This document shows, in pieces, positions 33,004 to 47,479 of a stretch of DNA of 64,000 nt; positions within the stretch are counted from its first letter, which is position 1, and each line of letters begins with the position of its first letter. The notes under the pieces are model-generated. The model made no database searches. It saw nothing but the letters and a program-made list of their open reading frames with translations, and was not told the DNA's origin. The position numbers and the translations under genes are program-made. The DNA comes from Hepsetus odoe (lineage: Eukaryota; Chordata; Actinopteri; Characiformes; Hepsetidae): assembly GCA_017165825.1 (NCBI GenBank), contig CM029376.1, positions 18,373,258 to 18,437,257 of the forward strand, given 5' to 3'.

Positions 33004-34637
33004 ACTCTCTCTGTCTCTCTTTCTTATGCCCTTTCAGCTTGTAAACAGAGTTACCCTCTTGCCACCTCACACCCATTATCTGCTCCCCTCCTCTGTCCTC
33101 CTGTATTGTGAAGGTTCACCACTCTGGATGTAGCGGCAGAGATGTGGACAAGAGGGAGTCGGCCCGTAGAGAGAGGAAGAGCAGAGGAGGGCAGTCACAG
33201 AGAGAGAGAGAAGGAGAGAGAGGGCCAGTAGAGGGAGAGTGATGAAGCAGAGGCATGAAGACACAGAGACGAGGAGCAGATCTCCAAGGGAAAAGAAACT
33301 GAAAAGGAGAACAGATCAATAATGGGGAGAGAAAAGGGGGAGATTAAAGAGAAAGATAGAGTGAGCAGAAGAGAACAGAGAAGAGAAGGGAGAGAGAAGA
33401 GAATGTGACTAGTAGAAGAGAGTAGGTTTGGACTATATGGCAGAATAACAATATAACAGTAATTTACAGTCCCACTTCAGACACAGTAGATAATAGATAT
33501 ATTATATATATAATAGATACATAAGAGACCTATTAAGCCATGTTAAACTAAAGTTTAAAAGATTTTTTTTCAGAAGCAAGGGGATAAAAGATTTTTCTTG
33601 TGGTAGTAAAGATACACATTTCCTAATACTATGTTTTGAATGGGAATTCCACTGGTTTTACAAAATACATAATTAAATGCATAATTAATGCAAATTAAAA
33701 TGTTAATTTGAAGCCCTCCAGAGTGGTTTGATGTGAAATGTACCCTTTTAATGGAACTTACTGAGTCAGATTCATTCACAGTGGTGATGATAAGAAGTAG
33801 ACGTCTGTTTTACATTAAAATGTTATGATTATGTTGCTTGAAGTCCAAGACACTGTTTTCTGATCATTTTGAGGTAAAGTTTTGTCAAAGCCCTACTGTT
33901 AAAAACTCATTAATGTCAAGAGGTATGCGTTTAACATTGTAAGGCAGAATAGACCCCAGAATTAAACTCATCATTTTTTTGCGTGAGTTTTTAAAGTTTG
34001 ATGACTTTCTCTCTCAAATGCACCAGTTTAACCTGATGACTTCAATCAGGGTATGTTTGAGAAATGAATAAAAAATTTCTGTACCCTGCTGTGGTGACCT
34101 GGATGGCCTATTTCTGACCTGGTCTGCCGTGATGTTATATTAGCTAGGCTTTGCAATTAAGTGCTGTTCAATTGCTGCAAATACAACAGCCTTATGCTGA
34201 ATACCTTTTTTGTTAAATTCTTTATTTCATAATTATCATAATTGCTGAATGACCCAAACCAAGTTCAAAAATTAAGTTGTAGATGGGAAAGAGCGAAAGA
34301 TCAGGGTGGAAAAAAGAAGCACCCTGATGCACCATGGTGGAGAGCATTGACTGGAGGCTGCAGCAGCACAGGTCCATTGACAGGCTTGTCGTTAGAATTT
34401 AACATGATGTGTGTTTGCCCCATACCCTCCTCATCCTCATCTACACTCTGTCAGCATAATGATGGCTGTCCAGGGAGCTCAGAGGAAGGGCACAGATTTG
34501 TTTCAGTATGTCAGAGGTAGTTAGGACTCAGGATAAAGACTAAATAACAAAAAAATTATCCTCTAATGGAGCCCCAAGAACAGAAATATATAGGAAATTT
34601 AAGCTGGTTCAGCTGCCGATTGACCAAAGTATTTGGC

Positions 34638-34677
<40 letters not shown>

Positions 34678-36266
34678 TTTTTAGAGGGAAAAATCCAGAT
34701 TAAATATTGCAATGAAACTTTTATAAGCAGCCTGAGTCTTAAGCTTAAGAAGTTCTCCATCTGACACTGTTCCTGCATATTTCGTCTTATCTTGTGAGCA
34801 GCGCACTGCACATTTGCTGTCTAATCTTCTAGCTTTACCCAATGACACAAGCTTTAAAATATACATGGACATTTTGGTGGTTGCTGTTGTGAAATTGAGA
34901 AAGAGCTTTTCATCATTATTTCTCAAAGGATGTTAAGATGTTCTTCTCATTAACCCTTAAACATAAATGTGCAGAAAAGACCATTTTTTGCTCCCCAAAT
35001 GATTATTTCAATGGATGGTTTTTAACTAATTTTATTTCACACGAAACATGTAAGCCATAATGATAAAGTTCATGGAGCTGCACATCCAGGCTACAAAACA
35101 CTCAGAATATATTTAATAAGTTTTTTTGGTCATGTTTTAGTGTATGAGTAGGTGTGGCCTCACTGTGATTGCATATGGTCACCTCTCATTTTTTTTTCTG
35201 TTGAGTGACTGGTTTGTGTGGGTGTACCCTGTGTCTCGCAGGGTGAATCTAAACTCTGATTGCATCTCTTTCGGAGACGATACTGACAAATAAATCCCTG
35301 TCATCCATCAGATGTTTTCATCCTCCTAGTCTTGTCTGCGTAGTCGTTCAGCCAATTTCAGCACAGGTGGTGCTTGCTGGTCTTCATCCTTGCAACCGTC
35401 AGTGACCTTGTCTGTTTTTCCTCCTGTCTTTGGCGGGCTGCCATTGCCAACATCTAGCTGACAAAATGAGCTGAAACATAGAATTTGTTGTGATTGTGAC
35501 AATCGCAGTTTGTCATCTCCAAAGGAAATTGGTAGAAACAGTCAGTTTGGACACCCTGAAATCTTGGCAGTTATAGGCAATGAGTTTGTCACCAAGTTTT
35601 ATCAACATTAGCAAATGCCTTTGGCCTCTGGATTTTACCCCCTCAGGCTCCAAAACAGCTTAACACATTACATGTAGGAATGTTTAAAAAAACTGATCAG
35701 TTCAAGTGAAATCTTTATTATTGAAAAATAGAGAAACCGCAGGTTGAATTGATGCTATGGATCTAAAAATGATGAATATTCATTAGAATTGATCCTGCTT
35801 TTTATAGATATTAATGAAACTAGTTGTTATAGTGGCAACACTGATGCATGGACATAAATAATGTCACTGGATATTGATGCGCCCATTACACGCGGCCTGT
35901 CTGTCAACCTTACATCAGCATGTCGATGCATTGATGTGTAAGTACTAATGATGCTGGGCTTGCAAGCTGGACTGTAACAGCTTGCTTTCCAATAAAGGCT
36001 TTTCTTGAAGATTTGTACATTGCACTTTGTAATATATGTATACTTCTATATATATTTTTTATTATTATTATTTTATGAGTGCAATACTTACTAAAAAATA
36101 AATGCACACCAAATCATGGGTGATATAACAAAACTATAATATTGCAATACTTAACTACATTTTGAAAATATGTGGTGTGACAGCATTCTATTGTTTTTGA
36201 CACCTGATACGGGCATTGTCTCAAAAGAATTTCAGTATTAGTTCACCAATTAATTCACATTCCACA

Positions 36267-36322
<56 letters not shown>

Positions 36323-39300
36323 TTCCAGTCCATTTCTTTTTACCTTTTTCAAGATAGATTTGCTTAAATCACTCTAGATTTGAAATATTTTACAGCACTT
36401 TATTGACATATGGGAGACAGGGAAGAGTTCTAACATGGGGTAAACTATAATACTCCATTTTACCTTAATACTCCATTCAGAAATAACCTTTACACATCCA
36501 CTGCATGTTTAGTAACAATTTAGTTTTAAGGGAAAAAAAGGTCAAATTACTAAATCTTGTAAATAGCATGATAAACACTTATAATAATGGAGATTGATGC
36601 AAAAATACAGTGTTACAATGTTTAAAATTTTTAAATATATTTTAGTAGGTTCTAAAGGTGCAATAGCAGTTTCCTGTCTTTGATTTATGCAAAATAATGT
36701 AAAAATAACACTCACAATTACAACCTACCTCCACATTTGGAGACAACAGCTTTCACACTGATGTTCTGAGTCCTAGAGCATTTGATAAAATCAAACCCAG
36801 AGAAATGTATTTCAGTTGTTTTCTTTGATGGTATTTTTTTGGTCATAGCACAGTGCACTGCTTGTTGACATATTTAACATGCTTAAGAGCTTATATTCAT
36901 TGTGATATTTGCAGTCAACAGTACATGTTTATTCTAATTAACTGAAATGATTAACTAAACTGGTTAACTGGAAACTAAAAGTAGCTAGTGGGAATAGTCG
37001 GTATTTTGCGTTGTTTCTGCACTTTAAGTCTCACTTTAAGTCTCTTTCAGTTTCCAGTCGTGAATAGTAATTTGCAGTGGATGATATGGGAAAACATGAT
37101 ATCTCTATCCTGGAAGAAACCAACATTTCCACAAAAACTATGCAATTTCAACCATTAACATTACACATTGTGCTGTAATAAATCAACAAAAATAAAAGTG
37201 ACTGTTCTTGTCACTGGGAAACACAGCACAGCACACAGTGAGATACAATGGAATTCAACCTCTGCGTTTTACCCATACACACAGTACAGCAGGGAGCAGC
37301 TATTGAAAGCACCCAGGGAGCAGCAATGGGGACGGTACCTCAGGGCAACCAACTGGTCTGGGGTTCAAACCCACATCCTTCAACCAACTCCCTAACCACT
37401 AGCCCCCCCCCCCCCCCCCCCATTTAAACAGGACTAATTATGCTTTCTTTAAAAAAATACAGACTCATTTTAAGTGTACTTTAATTACACTCACAAAATA
37501 CACTCTATTTGCTCATAAGAGAGGTGAAACCTAAACATAAAAATTAAAACATAAAATTGGGGCAGTGGTGGGCTAGTGGTTAGGGACTAGATCCCTGGAT
37601 TTGAAGGCTGTATGTTCGAATCCTAGAATAATAAGGTGCCCTGAGGTATCCTTGAGCAAGGTATCATCATCATCACTGCTCCCCTGGCACTGGAAATGGC
37701 ACCCATTGCTACACTGTGTGTATGGGTTAAATGCAGAGGATGCATTTAGTTATGGTTCACCGTGTGCTTTGCCATGTATTCACAATGACAAATAGTTACT
37801 TTCACTTCACTTCAAATATTATTCTAGTTGAACATATTGAAATATGTATATAAGATTTTACTTGATGGGCAGTGGTGGCCTAGTGGTTAGGGCGTCAGCC
37901 ACATGATTGGAGGATCAGGGGTATGAACCCCTTCCCAGTGGGTTGCCCTGAGGTACCCTTGAGCAAGATGCTGTCCCTGTCCCGCTCCTCCCTGCGATGG
38001 GCTGGCGACCTGTCCAGGGTGCGTCCCCTGTCCTCGCCCTGTGTGCGCTGGGTTGGACGCCAGCACTCCCCCGCGACCCCGTTTGGGACAAGCAGCAGAT
38101 AATGGATGGATGGATGGATGGATTCTACTTGATGTACATGCAGCCGGAAACATAAAACAATTGAATAATTTGTCACTTCTCGCAGGTGCATTACTATTCA
38201 TCGTATTAAATGGCTTTATTGTTTAGTCCTGACTAATGTGAATGTAAAAGAAAAAAAAAAAAGATTCCCTTATTTCATTAAAGGTTTCAAACCTTCATCT
38301 TCTCTGATAGGTATAATAATTCTGAATTTACAATGATTTTTGACTTTTCCCTCAAGCAATGAATATTCACACAGAACTTAAAGAATGTCATTCTATGGAA
38401 GTGTAGATACCATGGGAACACAGTATTGTCTCTTCAAATAGTGGAAACACTGAAACCGCACAGCAGAAGAGTTAAGACGCTCCATGCTCTCCCAAGGGAG
38501 ATATGAATTATTCATAGAACACACGCTGACATTGTATTATACTGATATTTAGGAGGAACTCTGTGGTCTTATCTTAGTCTACATGAGAGTTTGGCAGGTA
38601 TTGTCATTGCAAATATGTCTCCTTAGAGTAGTGCATGAGTTTGCAATGGCTGTTCCCCTTACACTAATGGAGTGAATATGAGTGCATGTGACTAAAAAGG
38701 AACATCCTGATGATTGCTGAAATGCAGAACAGAAATGTATCATTCACGTGAATAGTAATAACAACATTTAGTCATTCTTTCATTATATCAACCTGAATAG
38801 GGTTGTTGGAGCCTATTGCAGCCCACATACTGTGAAAGGCTTCATGCTGTGAGGTGACAGCACTACATAATGTGCTATATATATTTATTAGTATTAAATG
38901 AAACATTTATGTAAATATGCACAAGTATAAAAAAATAAACTATAAATATATACGGTTGGTAGTGATTTAATGTATTTTAAACCCATGAATGACCTCTCTT
39001 CAGGGAATTCCAGTATAATCTGTCATTCCCGTTTAATCGCTGGTTTGGCTAAACAAAGCTTTGTTCACTTAAATCCGATGTGTGGCTGATAGAATTTCAC
39101 AGGTTTTTACAAAACATATAGCTGCATCTACAGCTTAGTTTCCACATAAAGACTGGGGAGAGATTGGCACTTTGTAGAAATCCTTCATTGAGCCATTTAA
39201 TTGTAAAAATCACTCGAAGAAGTACATGTTGTCTTCTGGCCAAAAAGTGTAGGGAGGCAGAATGCTTCTGTTCCTGCTTTCGTTAAGTATATAGGATAAG

Positions 39301-42300
39301 AATCGTCTCGTGGGGCAGCAGCCTTCAGAGCTTATCACTTTCAGTTGGTTGGTTTGATGCTGTGATGTCATTTGACAGTAAAGAAATTGCTAAATTGGAG
39401 CCATTTGAGAGAAGACTATTAAATTCTGCATTCTGTACATTCTCCTCAACCTTCTCTTAAATTCAACTTTCCCAAAGCAGGAACTGCAAAGGTCAAGGTT
39501 TGTAGTATCCAGGGACAACAGCATAAAAATTGGATGAAAGGTAGTAAAAAAATTGCAGTGCTTGATAAGTTACAGCCAAAGAACTCTGCAAAGAACATTT
39601 GTTCTTATGGGATTAAAAGCTGGTGTCGTTAGTCCTATTATCTGAGTATTGCAGCCTACAGCATCTATTTCTTCATGAGAGCAGAGTTAGAATTGTAGAG
39701 ATGTTTGCGACCTTTCTGAGTCAGAGCTGCCTGATGAGCTTACAGTATCTTTGGACTGTAAAAGAATACATTTTTATGTGTTTTGTGGTTTTTCTTTGTC
39801 ACTAGAGTTATAAAGCAAGAAGCAGTTTTATAGATTTTATTCATAAAAATGTAAAATGATTAAATATCAACACTGAAATATTTACAGACGTTTAATACAG
39901 TTCACTAAAAAATATATTTGTGTCCTGCACTTGCAGCAGTTTTATAATGAATGTTAATATGACATTGTTAACTTATCTTTAATCCAGGAATTCCAGTTCC
40001 TCATGATACTTCCCAGTAATTAATGCATCTGCTGTATATGAGTCTGCCATCATCAGCAGTCTACAGTCTAAAAATTCCTATTTGGAAAAAACTCACCAGA
40101 AATCTATTTGTCAGAAGACCTTGCTTGAGGAGGCATTAATCAAAATTTAAGGTGATCTTTCCTGACATGCTAAGAGTTGGTCTGTTAATTATGAGGAAGA
40201 ATTTTTTAAAAAAAATGAAGAATTGTAGTTGATGATGCATTACCAACAGGTATTCAGTTGTACAGTTCAGCTGATGGCAAATAAAGAACATTTATAAATA
40301 TTAAATGTTCATTTTGATGAAGCCAAGAAATGAAAGACCACAAAAAACAGCTTCAAATTATAAGATAGATAGAGATAGAGGTTTATTGTACTGGAATCAG
40401 TCCAGGTTCAAGTGGCACGCACAGAATTTGCCAGGCCGAGTCTAATCAAATAATTATTAAAGCAAGACTAACATTGAAAAAAAAGAATATGCCATTGATT
40501 GCATGTCAGTGTGCTTACCATTTCCAGTCACCTCCACCATTTGTGGGAGGTACAATGTTTGGATGTATATTTTTATATTTATGTACATTTGTATTTATCC
40601 TAATTGCAATATGGTGCTTATATACCACTAATAAACAAGTTTCATGGCAGAGTTTTTTACAGTGCTGTGATGTTGCAGACAGTGTGACAGATGTGGACTG
40701 CAGATAATTACTTGATGTTTACTACTGCTAATGTTCTAGGAACTGCTAAATACTACATTTACAAACTTCTATTCAACGATCTACAAATATTGGTCTGAGG
40801 GGAAGGACAAAGCATGGAGGGGGGTAATGGGAGTATGCAGGTGTTGTTCAGTGAGCTATCAGCTTTGCAGAGAAAAAAAATTCTGCCTGTGATGGAACAT
40901 TTAAAGTGCTTCACTCTGTATCATCGCATCAGAAATTCATACTAAGGCAATCCACTCTTCATTTGACCTATGGATGAACATTCTGTGTTTTTTTTAAATG
41001 TCCAACATGCAAATATCCTTTAACTGGTAAGCAGTCCCTAATAGACTGAACCTAGAATGGGATTTTTTTCACCCTATAGCCCGGAAGCAGTCAGCATCTG
41101 AGACCAGAGTGCTTGTCCGAACTTCCTCAACTTCTTTCTTAAACTTGAAAGGCGCTGTGGCAGTCATCAACATTCAAATGGAGATGGATGTATTTTCCCA
41201 ACCGTAGAATGAGATGATATGCCGTCGTCATGCAGATAATGACCCTGCAAGCTTCTTCCTGCAATTTTGTGCCGTGAGGTTTGTCAATTAAATAAGGTTT
41301 GCAATCATTTCATTAATTTAGATAAGCATAGCTGGGTTAGAAGCAGGGACGGGTAGTGAATTGAACGTGCAATACAAATATCCTCAGCTCTAGATTGTCT
41401 TCCATTGTATTTTTCTTTCAAAACAACTTCCATGCAATTGACTACGCTAAGATGGGAGAATAGTTCATGCTAACAATGAGCTGATATCTAAGTAAATTCT
41501 GTGTATGTTTAAATTTCATTAACAATGAAAATATTGTTCGGTTGTAAATCAATTATCCGCCTCTGCACATCCCATTTTTATATAGAAAACACACATTTTA
41601 CAGGAAGAGAGTCATAACAGCTGAGCTCCATAAAAAAATGCTACTCAGTGACCCATTAACCTGACAACCTTAGACCATTTCTTTGACTACGATGTTAGCA
41701 TTTTTCATTGCTTCATTTTTAAATGTTTATTATTTGTAGTAAGCTATTCACAGTGCATCCAAAAACAAATGCATTTATTGGATTAAATCTAAATAATGGA
41801 CAATCATAACACTAAGGCTGATTCTATAGACTGATACTTAAGTCTTAAGTGTAAGTTTGCATAATTGATCAAATTTATTAACAGTGGAGATGTATTTATA
41901 TATAAGTAGCATGAAATCTCAGACAATGGAATCACTTACTAATGGAATGCCTTCCCCTACTTTAGATGACTAAGTAGCCAGTAAACCAACAGAGGAGTAG
42001 TATGGCTTAGTAATGCAGCAAATATGAATCTTTCTTTGCTAACCCCGCTTGGGTTTTCATCAAATAATTCTCACCTGCAAGAATCTTAGCCATCGTTGAT
42101 GGGCCCAAAAACGTAGCCAGCGAAGGACTTAAAACTGGTAAAATATAATCTCCTGTCTTAAACTCTAACCATAGCTTTCTCTGGGCTACCACATGAGGTT
42201 CAAACAATAAATAACAACCTACTTGTATAGTTTAATGCAGCATCTGGAGGATCTTATCAGCCATTGTGGTTGGCCCTCAAACTATATGATAAAAAAACAA

Positions 42301-44501
42301 TCCATTTGACTAACCAGATGGCATGCAGTAGCAGTAAAATGAACCTCTTTGTAAACATACCACAGCATTGTGCCCTGCAATGGAATGATTTTCTGCATTT
42401 ATGCCATCTGCTCAAATCGAGCAGAGGGGAACTATTTCCAGTATAAGGCTGAGAAGCAGTGTTACAGACACCTACAGACCTATGGAGCAATAGGGCCCAG
42501 GTTCGAATCCACTTCTGGCACTACCACCACTGGGTCCCTGAGCAAGACCCTTAACCCTGAGTTGCTCCAGGGGGACTGTCCCTGTAATTAGGACATGGAA
42601 GTCGTTCTGGATAAGAGCGTCTGCTAAATGCCACAAATGTAAATGTAATGCAGAGGATGCAGAAGACAGAAAGAAATGATCTAACGTTGCAATCCCTAAT
42701 CAAGACCGTGATTCTGATGATGTACACAGTTGTCTAAGTACTTGTGTTCTATTTATTTATTGTAATGGTATTTAAATATTTGTTTGTGTATATGTGAATA
42801 ATGGTCCCGCAAAAAAGGCATTGTTGCGCTAAATGCTGAAAAATTAGCTTAGCTTAAAATGTCCATGCTAAACCCTTGTCCTCAGTCCAATACAGCACTA
42901 AGGCAAAATGATTCCTGTTTTAGGCAGCACTACAGAAAATCATAGGAAGGAATATATCTGATATGTTATTACAGTGCTATTAATTTAGTACAGTTCTCTA
43001 GACAAACATATATATTTACTGTGAAACAAAGAGGCCTGCATGGTGAGATTTAGAAGCCATATGATAAGCAGGAAGGCTGTGACAGCTTTTTTCTTTTGGC
43101 CATCACGGTGAAAACTGTGAAAAAATGTTTTGCCTAATGCCAAAGCAAAAACCATGACATGTTATTTGAGCTTCTTTGTAAAATAGAAGCTTTGTAGGAA
43201 AGGGTTTGTTGACAAACACTTCTAACCTAATCTTGGCTGAAACTTGGCTGAAACTGTGGTGCACTGGGAGTGTGCAATGTGTCTGAAATGCATTGCAAAA
43301 TATAAAAGTGAAAGTGACCATTTTTGTCATTGTGAGTACACAGCACAGCATACAGTGAACCACAGCAAAATTGCATCTCTGCATTTAACCCATGCACACA
43401 TTATGAAGCAGGGGGCAGCTATGAAAGCACCCGTGGAGCAGTGTTGGGGATGGTACCTTGCTCAAGGGTACCTTAGGGGTAAGGGGTTTGAACCCACAAT
43501 CTTCCAATCCTGTGGCCAACTCCCTAACCACTAGGCCACTGCTGCCAGAAATATGTATATATATATTTAAAAAACTGACCCCAGATTTTGTTTCAACATG
43601 TGAAACGTGACCATGATAAGCATCTATCTGCATATAAATAAAGCAGTAAACATAAATGATGCTCTGCACCAGTGGTTCAGAACAGAAAATTGAGAGCTAT
43701 TAGAGGACACTGTTTCCTAGTTTAGCCTGAGCGTGAATGTGGTCGCAGATGGAGCTTTCTATGAGTTCAATTACTGTGAAAGCATGAGAGAGCACAATAT
43801 GTTTATACTGTTTTGCTGCACATTATTTCTAGGACATGGCTTCGGCCCCCAGAGAGAATTATTCTAGTAAAGACATCTGCCGCTTCTCGGTACAGGTTGC
43901 AGAGTCCCCATTAGTTACTGCAGTCAAATAATATATTTTGCCTCAGCTGTTGTTGAAATGAATACAGTGGTCTACAAAATAAGCACAATTTTACCTGTAC
44001 ATTGAGATGCAGATCACCACACTGGCATGCTATCATATCCATTTCCCATTGCATGACAGTACTCTTGAAAGCCAGAAAAGTTCAGAGAAGTTCTGATCTT
44101 TCCTTGACTTAACAAAGCGGATAACTTAATACCCATCTACTGTACTGTTAGACAAACAGCTAACAAAGATTCCTAGAAGAGACCAGGCTTTGCATTCATT
44201 AGTTTGTTTCCTGGATGTTCTTGGCATATCTTGTCAGAAAAATACATACAAAGATTTATCACTTCATTTCTTTGTCATTGATGTCTGCCAACATGCAAAG
44301 TGAGTTCCCATGAATCTTATCTGTGTTGCATTTCTTTAACATGAAGCTAAAGGATTACTCAAACAGTGAAGTTAATTTAAGGGGATTAAATTAAATTAAA
44401 TATCTTCCGTCTCACTTTCTTGTTGATCACACTTATTATTGAAAAAATGTGACAAAAAATAATGCCTAATGCACAAAGGGAAATATTTAGTGTTTAACTT
44501 C

Positions 44502-44545
<44 letters not shown>

Positions 44546-45857
44546 ATTATATGAAGAAAATATGTTTTTTTAATATTTGAAACACTATCCTGTTATTCTT
44601 CTTCAGTATGTTTCCCCTTTTATTTATGTGAACATGTATGTTATTTCAGTATGTATATTTGTTATGTATGTATCCAAGTATGTTATCTAGAAGTTTAAAA
44701 TGTGGCTTGAAGTGTCCTTAGACTCTGCACAACAACAACACGGACATTACAACGTGCCCATGAATTTAAGTTTCCTTTTATTGCAAAAGACATGCTGAAG
44801 TAGGCTGTTGTAGGCTTTTTGTTTGACAGCATCATCCATATAGTTCATGTGTAAGTAAGTAGTAAAAACATATCATGTTTGGTTCTAAAACTAGTATGCA
44901 ATTCGGCTCTTTTCTTAAAAGCAGTAAACCCACAGTCTCAAACAGCATCCTTAGCCCAACAAAGTGCTCTATGCTTGTACATGCAAATATATATCCAACA
45001 TGAATTGAGCACAAGTGGCTGGCAAAGAGTTTCAGCCGCTACATTTACATTTACAGCATTTAGCAGACACTCTTATCCAGAGCAACTTCCATGTCCTAAT
45101 TACAGGGACAGTCCCCCTGGAGCAACTCAGGGTTAAGGGTCTTGCTCAGGGACCCAGTGGTGGTAGTGCCAGAAGTGGATTCGAACCTGGGCCCTATTGC
45201 TCCATAGGTCTGTAGGCAAGTACCCTACCACTAGACCACCACCACCCCATGGTAGGGTGAGTTATAATTAAGTTAGCAAAAACTAATTCAAATATGCTTT
45301 CCTGGGCCTAGTCCTTTGCCAATAGGCCACCACTGCCCCTAATACAACTGGGCAATGGAAATGACGAAAGAATATTTAATCATAGATTTGTAGCCCATGG
45401 TATACCCCACTGTCTGGTGAAAAAAGTGTTGTAAGAATGCATGTCATTCCCATCTTTAGTGGAAAACAGCTGCTACCACACCAACTACTTTTGCAATACT
45501 TTTTTTTATCAGATCTCAGCCCAAAATGTACTCACACACACTCGGGTTCTTAAGTTCTTAAAATACAGCACACTGAGCATATCACATTTTTGTACATCAA
45601 ATCTTCTGAGCATTATCATCAGGTTTTCACCAGCTCTTAGCTTTTTTTTTTTTTTTTAAGTTGGTGGCCTTGCAGCTGCCCTCTACGCCATCTTAATCAT
45701 GTGTTTCACCTAACGGGATTACAGCTATATTGAAATTTCTTATCAGATTTTTGCTCTTTTTCCCCTTTTTCAATTCTTGTGTTTTTTTCTCTCCATAGCT
45801 TGTGCAGAAGGGCTCTCTGCATTTCAATTATAGATTACCAACCTGCACTCCCCAACA

Positions 45858-45894
<37 letters not shown>

Positions 45895-47426
45895 TTTCCT
45901 TCTTCAGTAATCCATGATCCCCTAGTAAAGGTCAGGAAGAGTTGGGTTGTTTCAGGATAGTGGTGAGAAATGTTAAGCAGCCTAGAATTCTGGGAGACCT
46001 GTGTATTCAGTCCTCCTCCCTGATCCTGTCTAGAGAAATGCTGAAAGCTCTTGGGCCATCTCTGGCATCAGAAGTGCTATTCAATAATCACCTTCTGCAC
46101 TTCTGAAATCATAAGAGTGCATTAGTCTCATTTACAAAGACCATTATTCTTTAATTATTTCTCAAAGCTGCTGTCATAACAAAGGCTCATATCTCAAAAA
46201 TCTGATTTTATTATGCTACGCTATTGCTGTGACGGACAGACCGGTCAAACTTTCCTGCTAAATATTCCTCGACAAAGATGTTTTAGTGTTGATATTAGAA
46301 ATGGAATTTTGGATGGACTCTACAAAATCTCTAGCCGCTTGCTATAACTAGTGGTAACTCAACTAAATGGCATATGCAAAATGAGAACCTTAGAACAGAG
46401 GAAAAAAATAAACTGTACATACAAAGCATGGGACTCATAATAGGAAAAAAATCACTTAACATTTTGGTGTATTTCAATTATTCTATTATTTATGACACAT
46501 TTAGGGCTGGTTATCTGTTTGCAGTTATTGTATTTATTCATTCATTTGTTTTGACTTCTCACGGAGACTAGATGTGGGATAAATTTGTGCTCTTCCATTA
46601 ACATGTTTCTGACAACTGTGTAAAAAAATTATCATTTTAATTAGTCATTGTCATTCTATTCCTGAATTGAAGAAAAGCCTAGTAATAAAGCATTAAGTCT
46701 AAAAATACATTCATTCTTAATTTAATATCTGGTTTAGTATATTCTATTTGTGCAAAGTGATTTCATTTTTAATGATAAAAAGAAGGAATAGAATAATCGG
46801 TCTGCCGGTAGGTCAAAGACATGTAAAGGATTCAATCGAGGCAAAATGTGCAAATGAGCAATTTTTACATCATAAAATGCATTTCAGATTTTTTTCTGTC
46901 TTATAAAAACATGGGATACTTTGGACACTGGCTATAATGGGGGACAGACTACTCAAAAAGAGTTCCTTCAAATACAATTGCATATGTAAAATCACAAAAC
47001 CTTTTGTGAAATCCCTTATTTTTCTGAGCTAATCTTGAACTGGGTCATGGAAACACATAAAAAATATATTTATATCTAATAAAATATCACATTAATCTTT
47101 AATAAAGACAATTAAGTTTATAGAAAATACCTCATTGTAGGAGTTCCTTTCGGAGGCCATGGTTTACAAAGTGGGCAGCCGTATGGAAGAGCATTACATA
47201 AGTAAGCAATGGAATAGACAGTTTATCTATTTATCTTTTTTGTTTCCTTTCTCTGATTTATCTCTGTGACCCAGCTTAAGGCTGATAAGCTGCTGAGAAC
47301 ATAATACTGAGAGCAGCATTTTCTGAGCAAGATGACAATCTGGAAGTCAGTGTCTGCTAATGAACAACTTTAACCTTCTGTTTACCCCAAATGTACATAC
47401 CTAATCTCCAAGTCAACCACTCAGTC

Positions 47427-47479
<53 letters not shown>

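Noticed and set aside
37558..37640. tRNA-like heads with A and B boxes (also at 16260, 42470, 45248)
   Set aside because: The sequences do not fold into a complete cloverleaf and continue into SINE cores, so they are SINE promoters and not tRNA genes.
37887..38201. Minus-strand ORFs of 98-104 residues, and similar ones near 61482-61709
   Set aside because: They are translations of the family 3 SINE and its LINE-like tail, repeated at both places.
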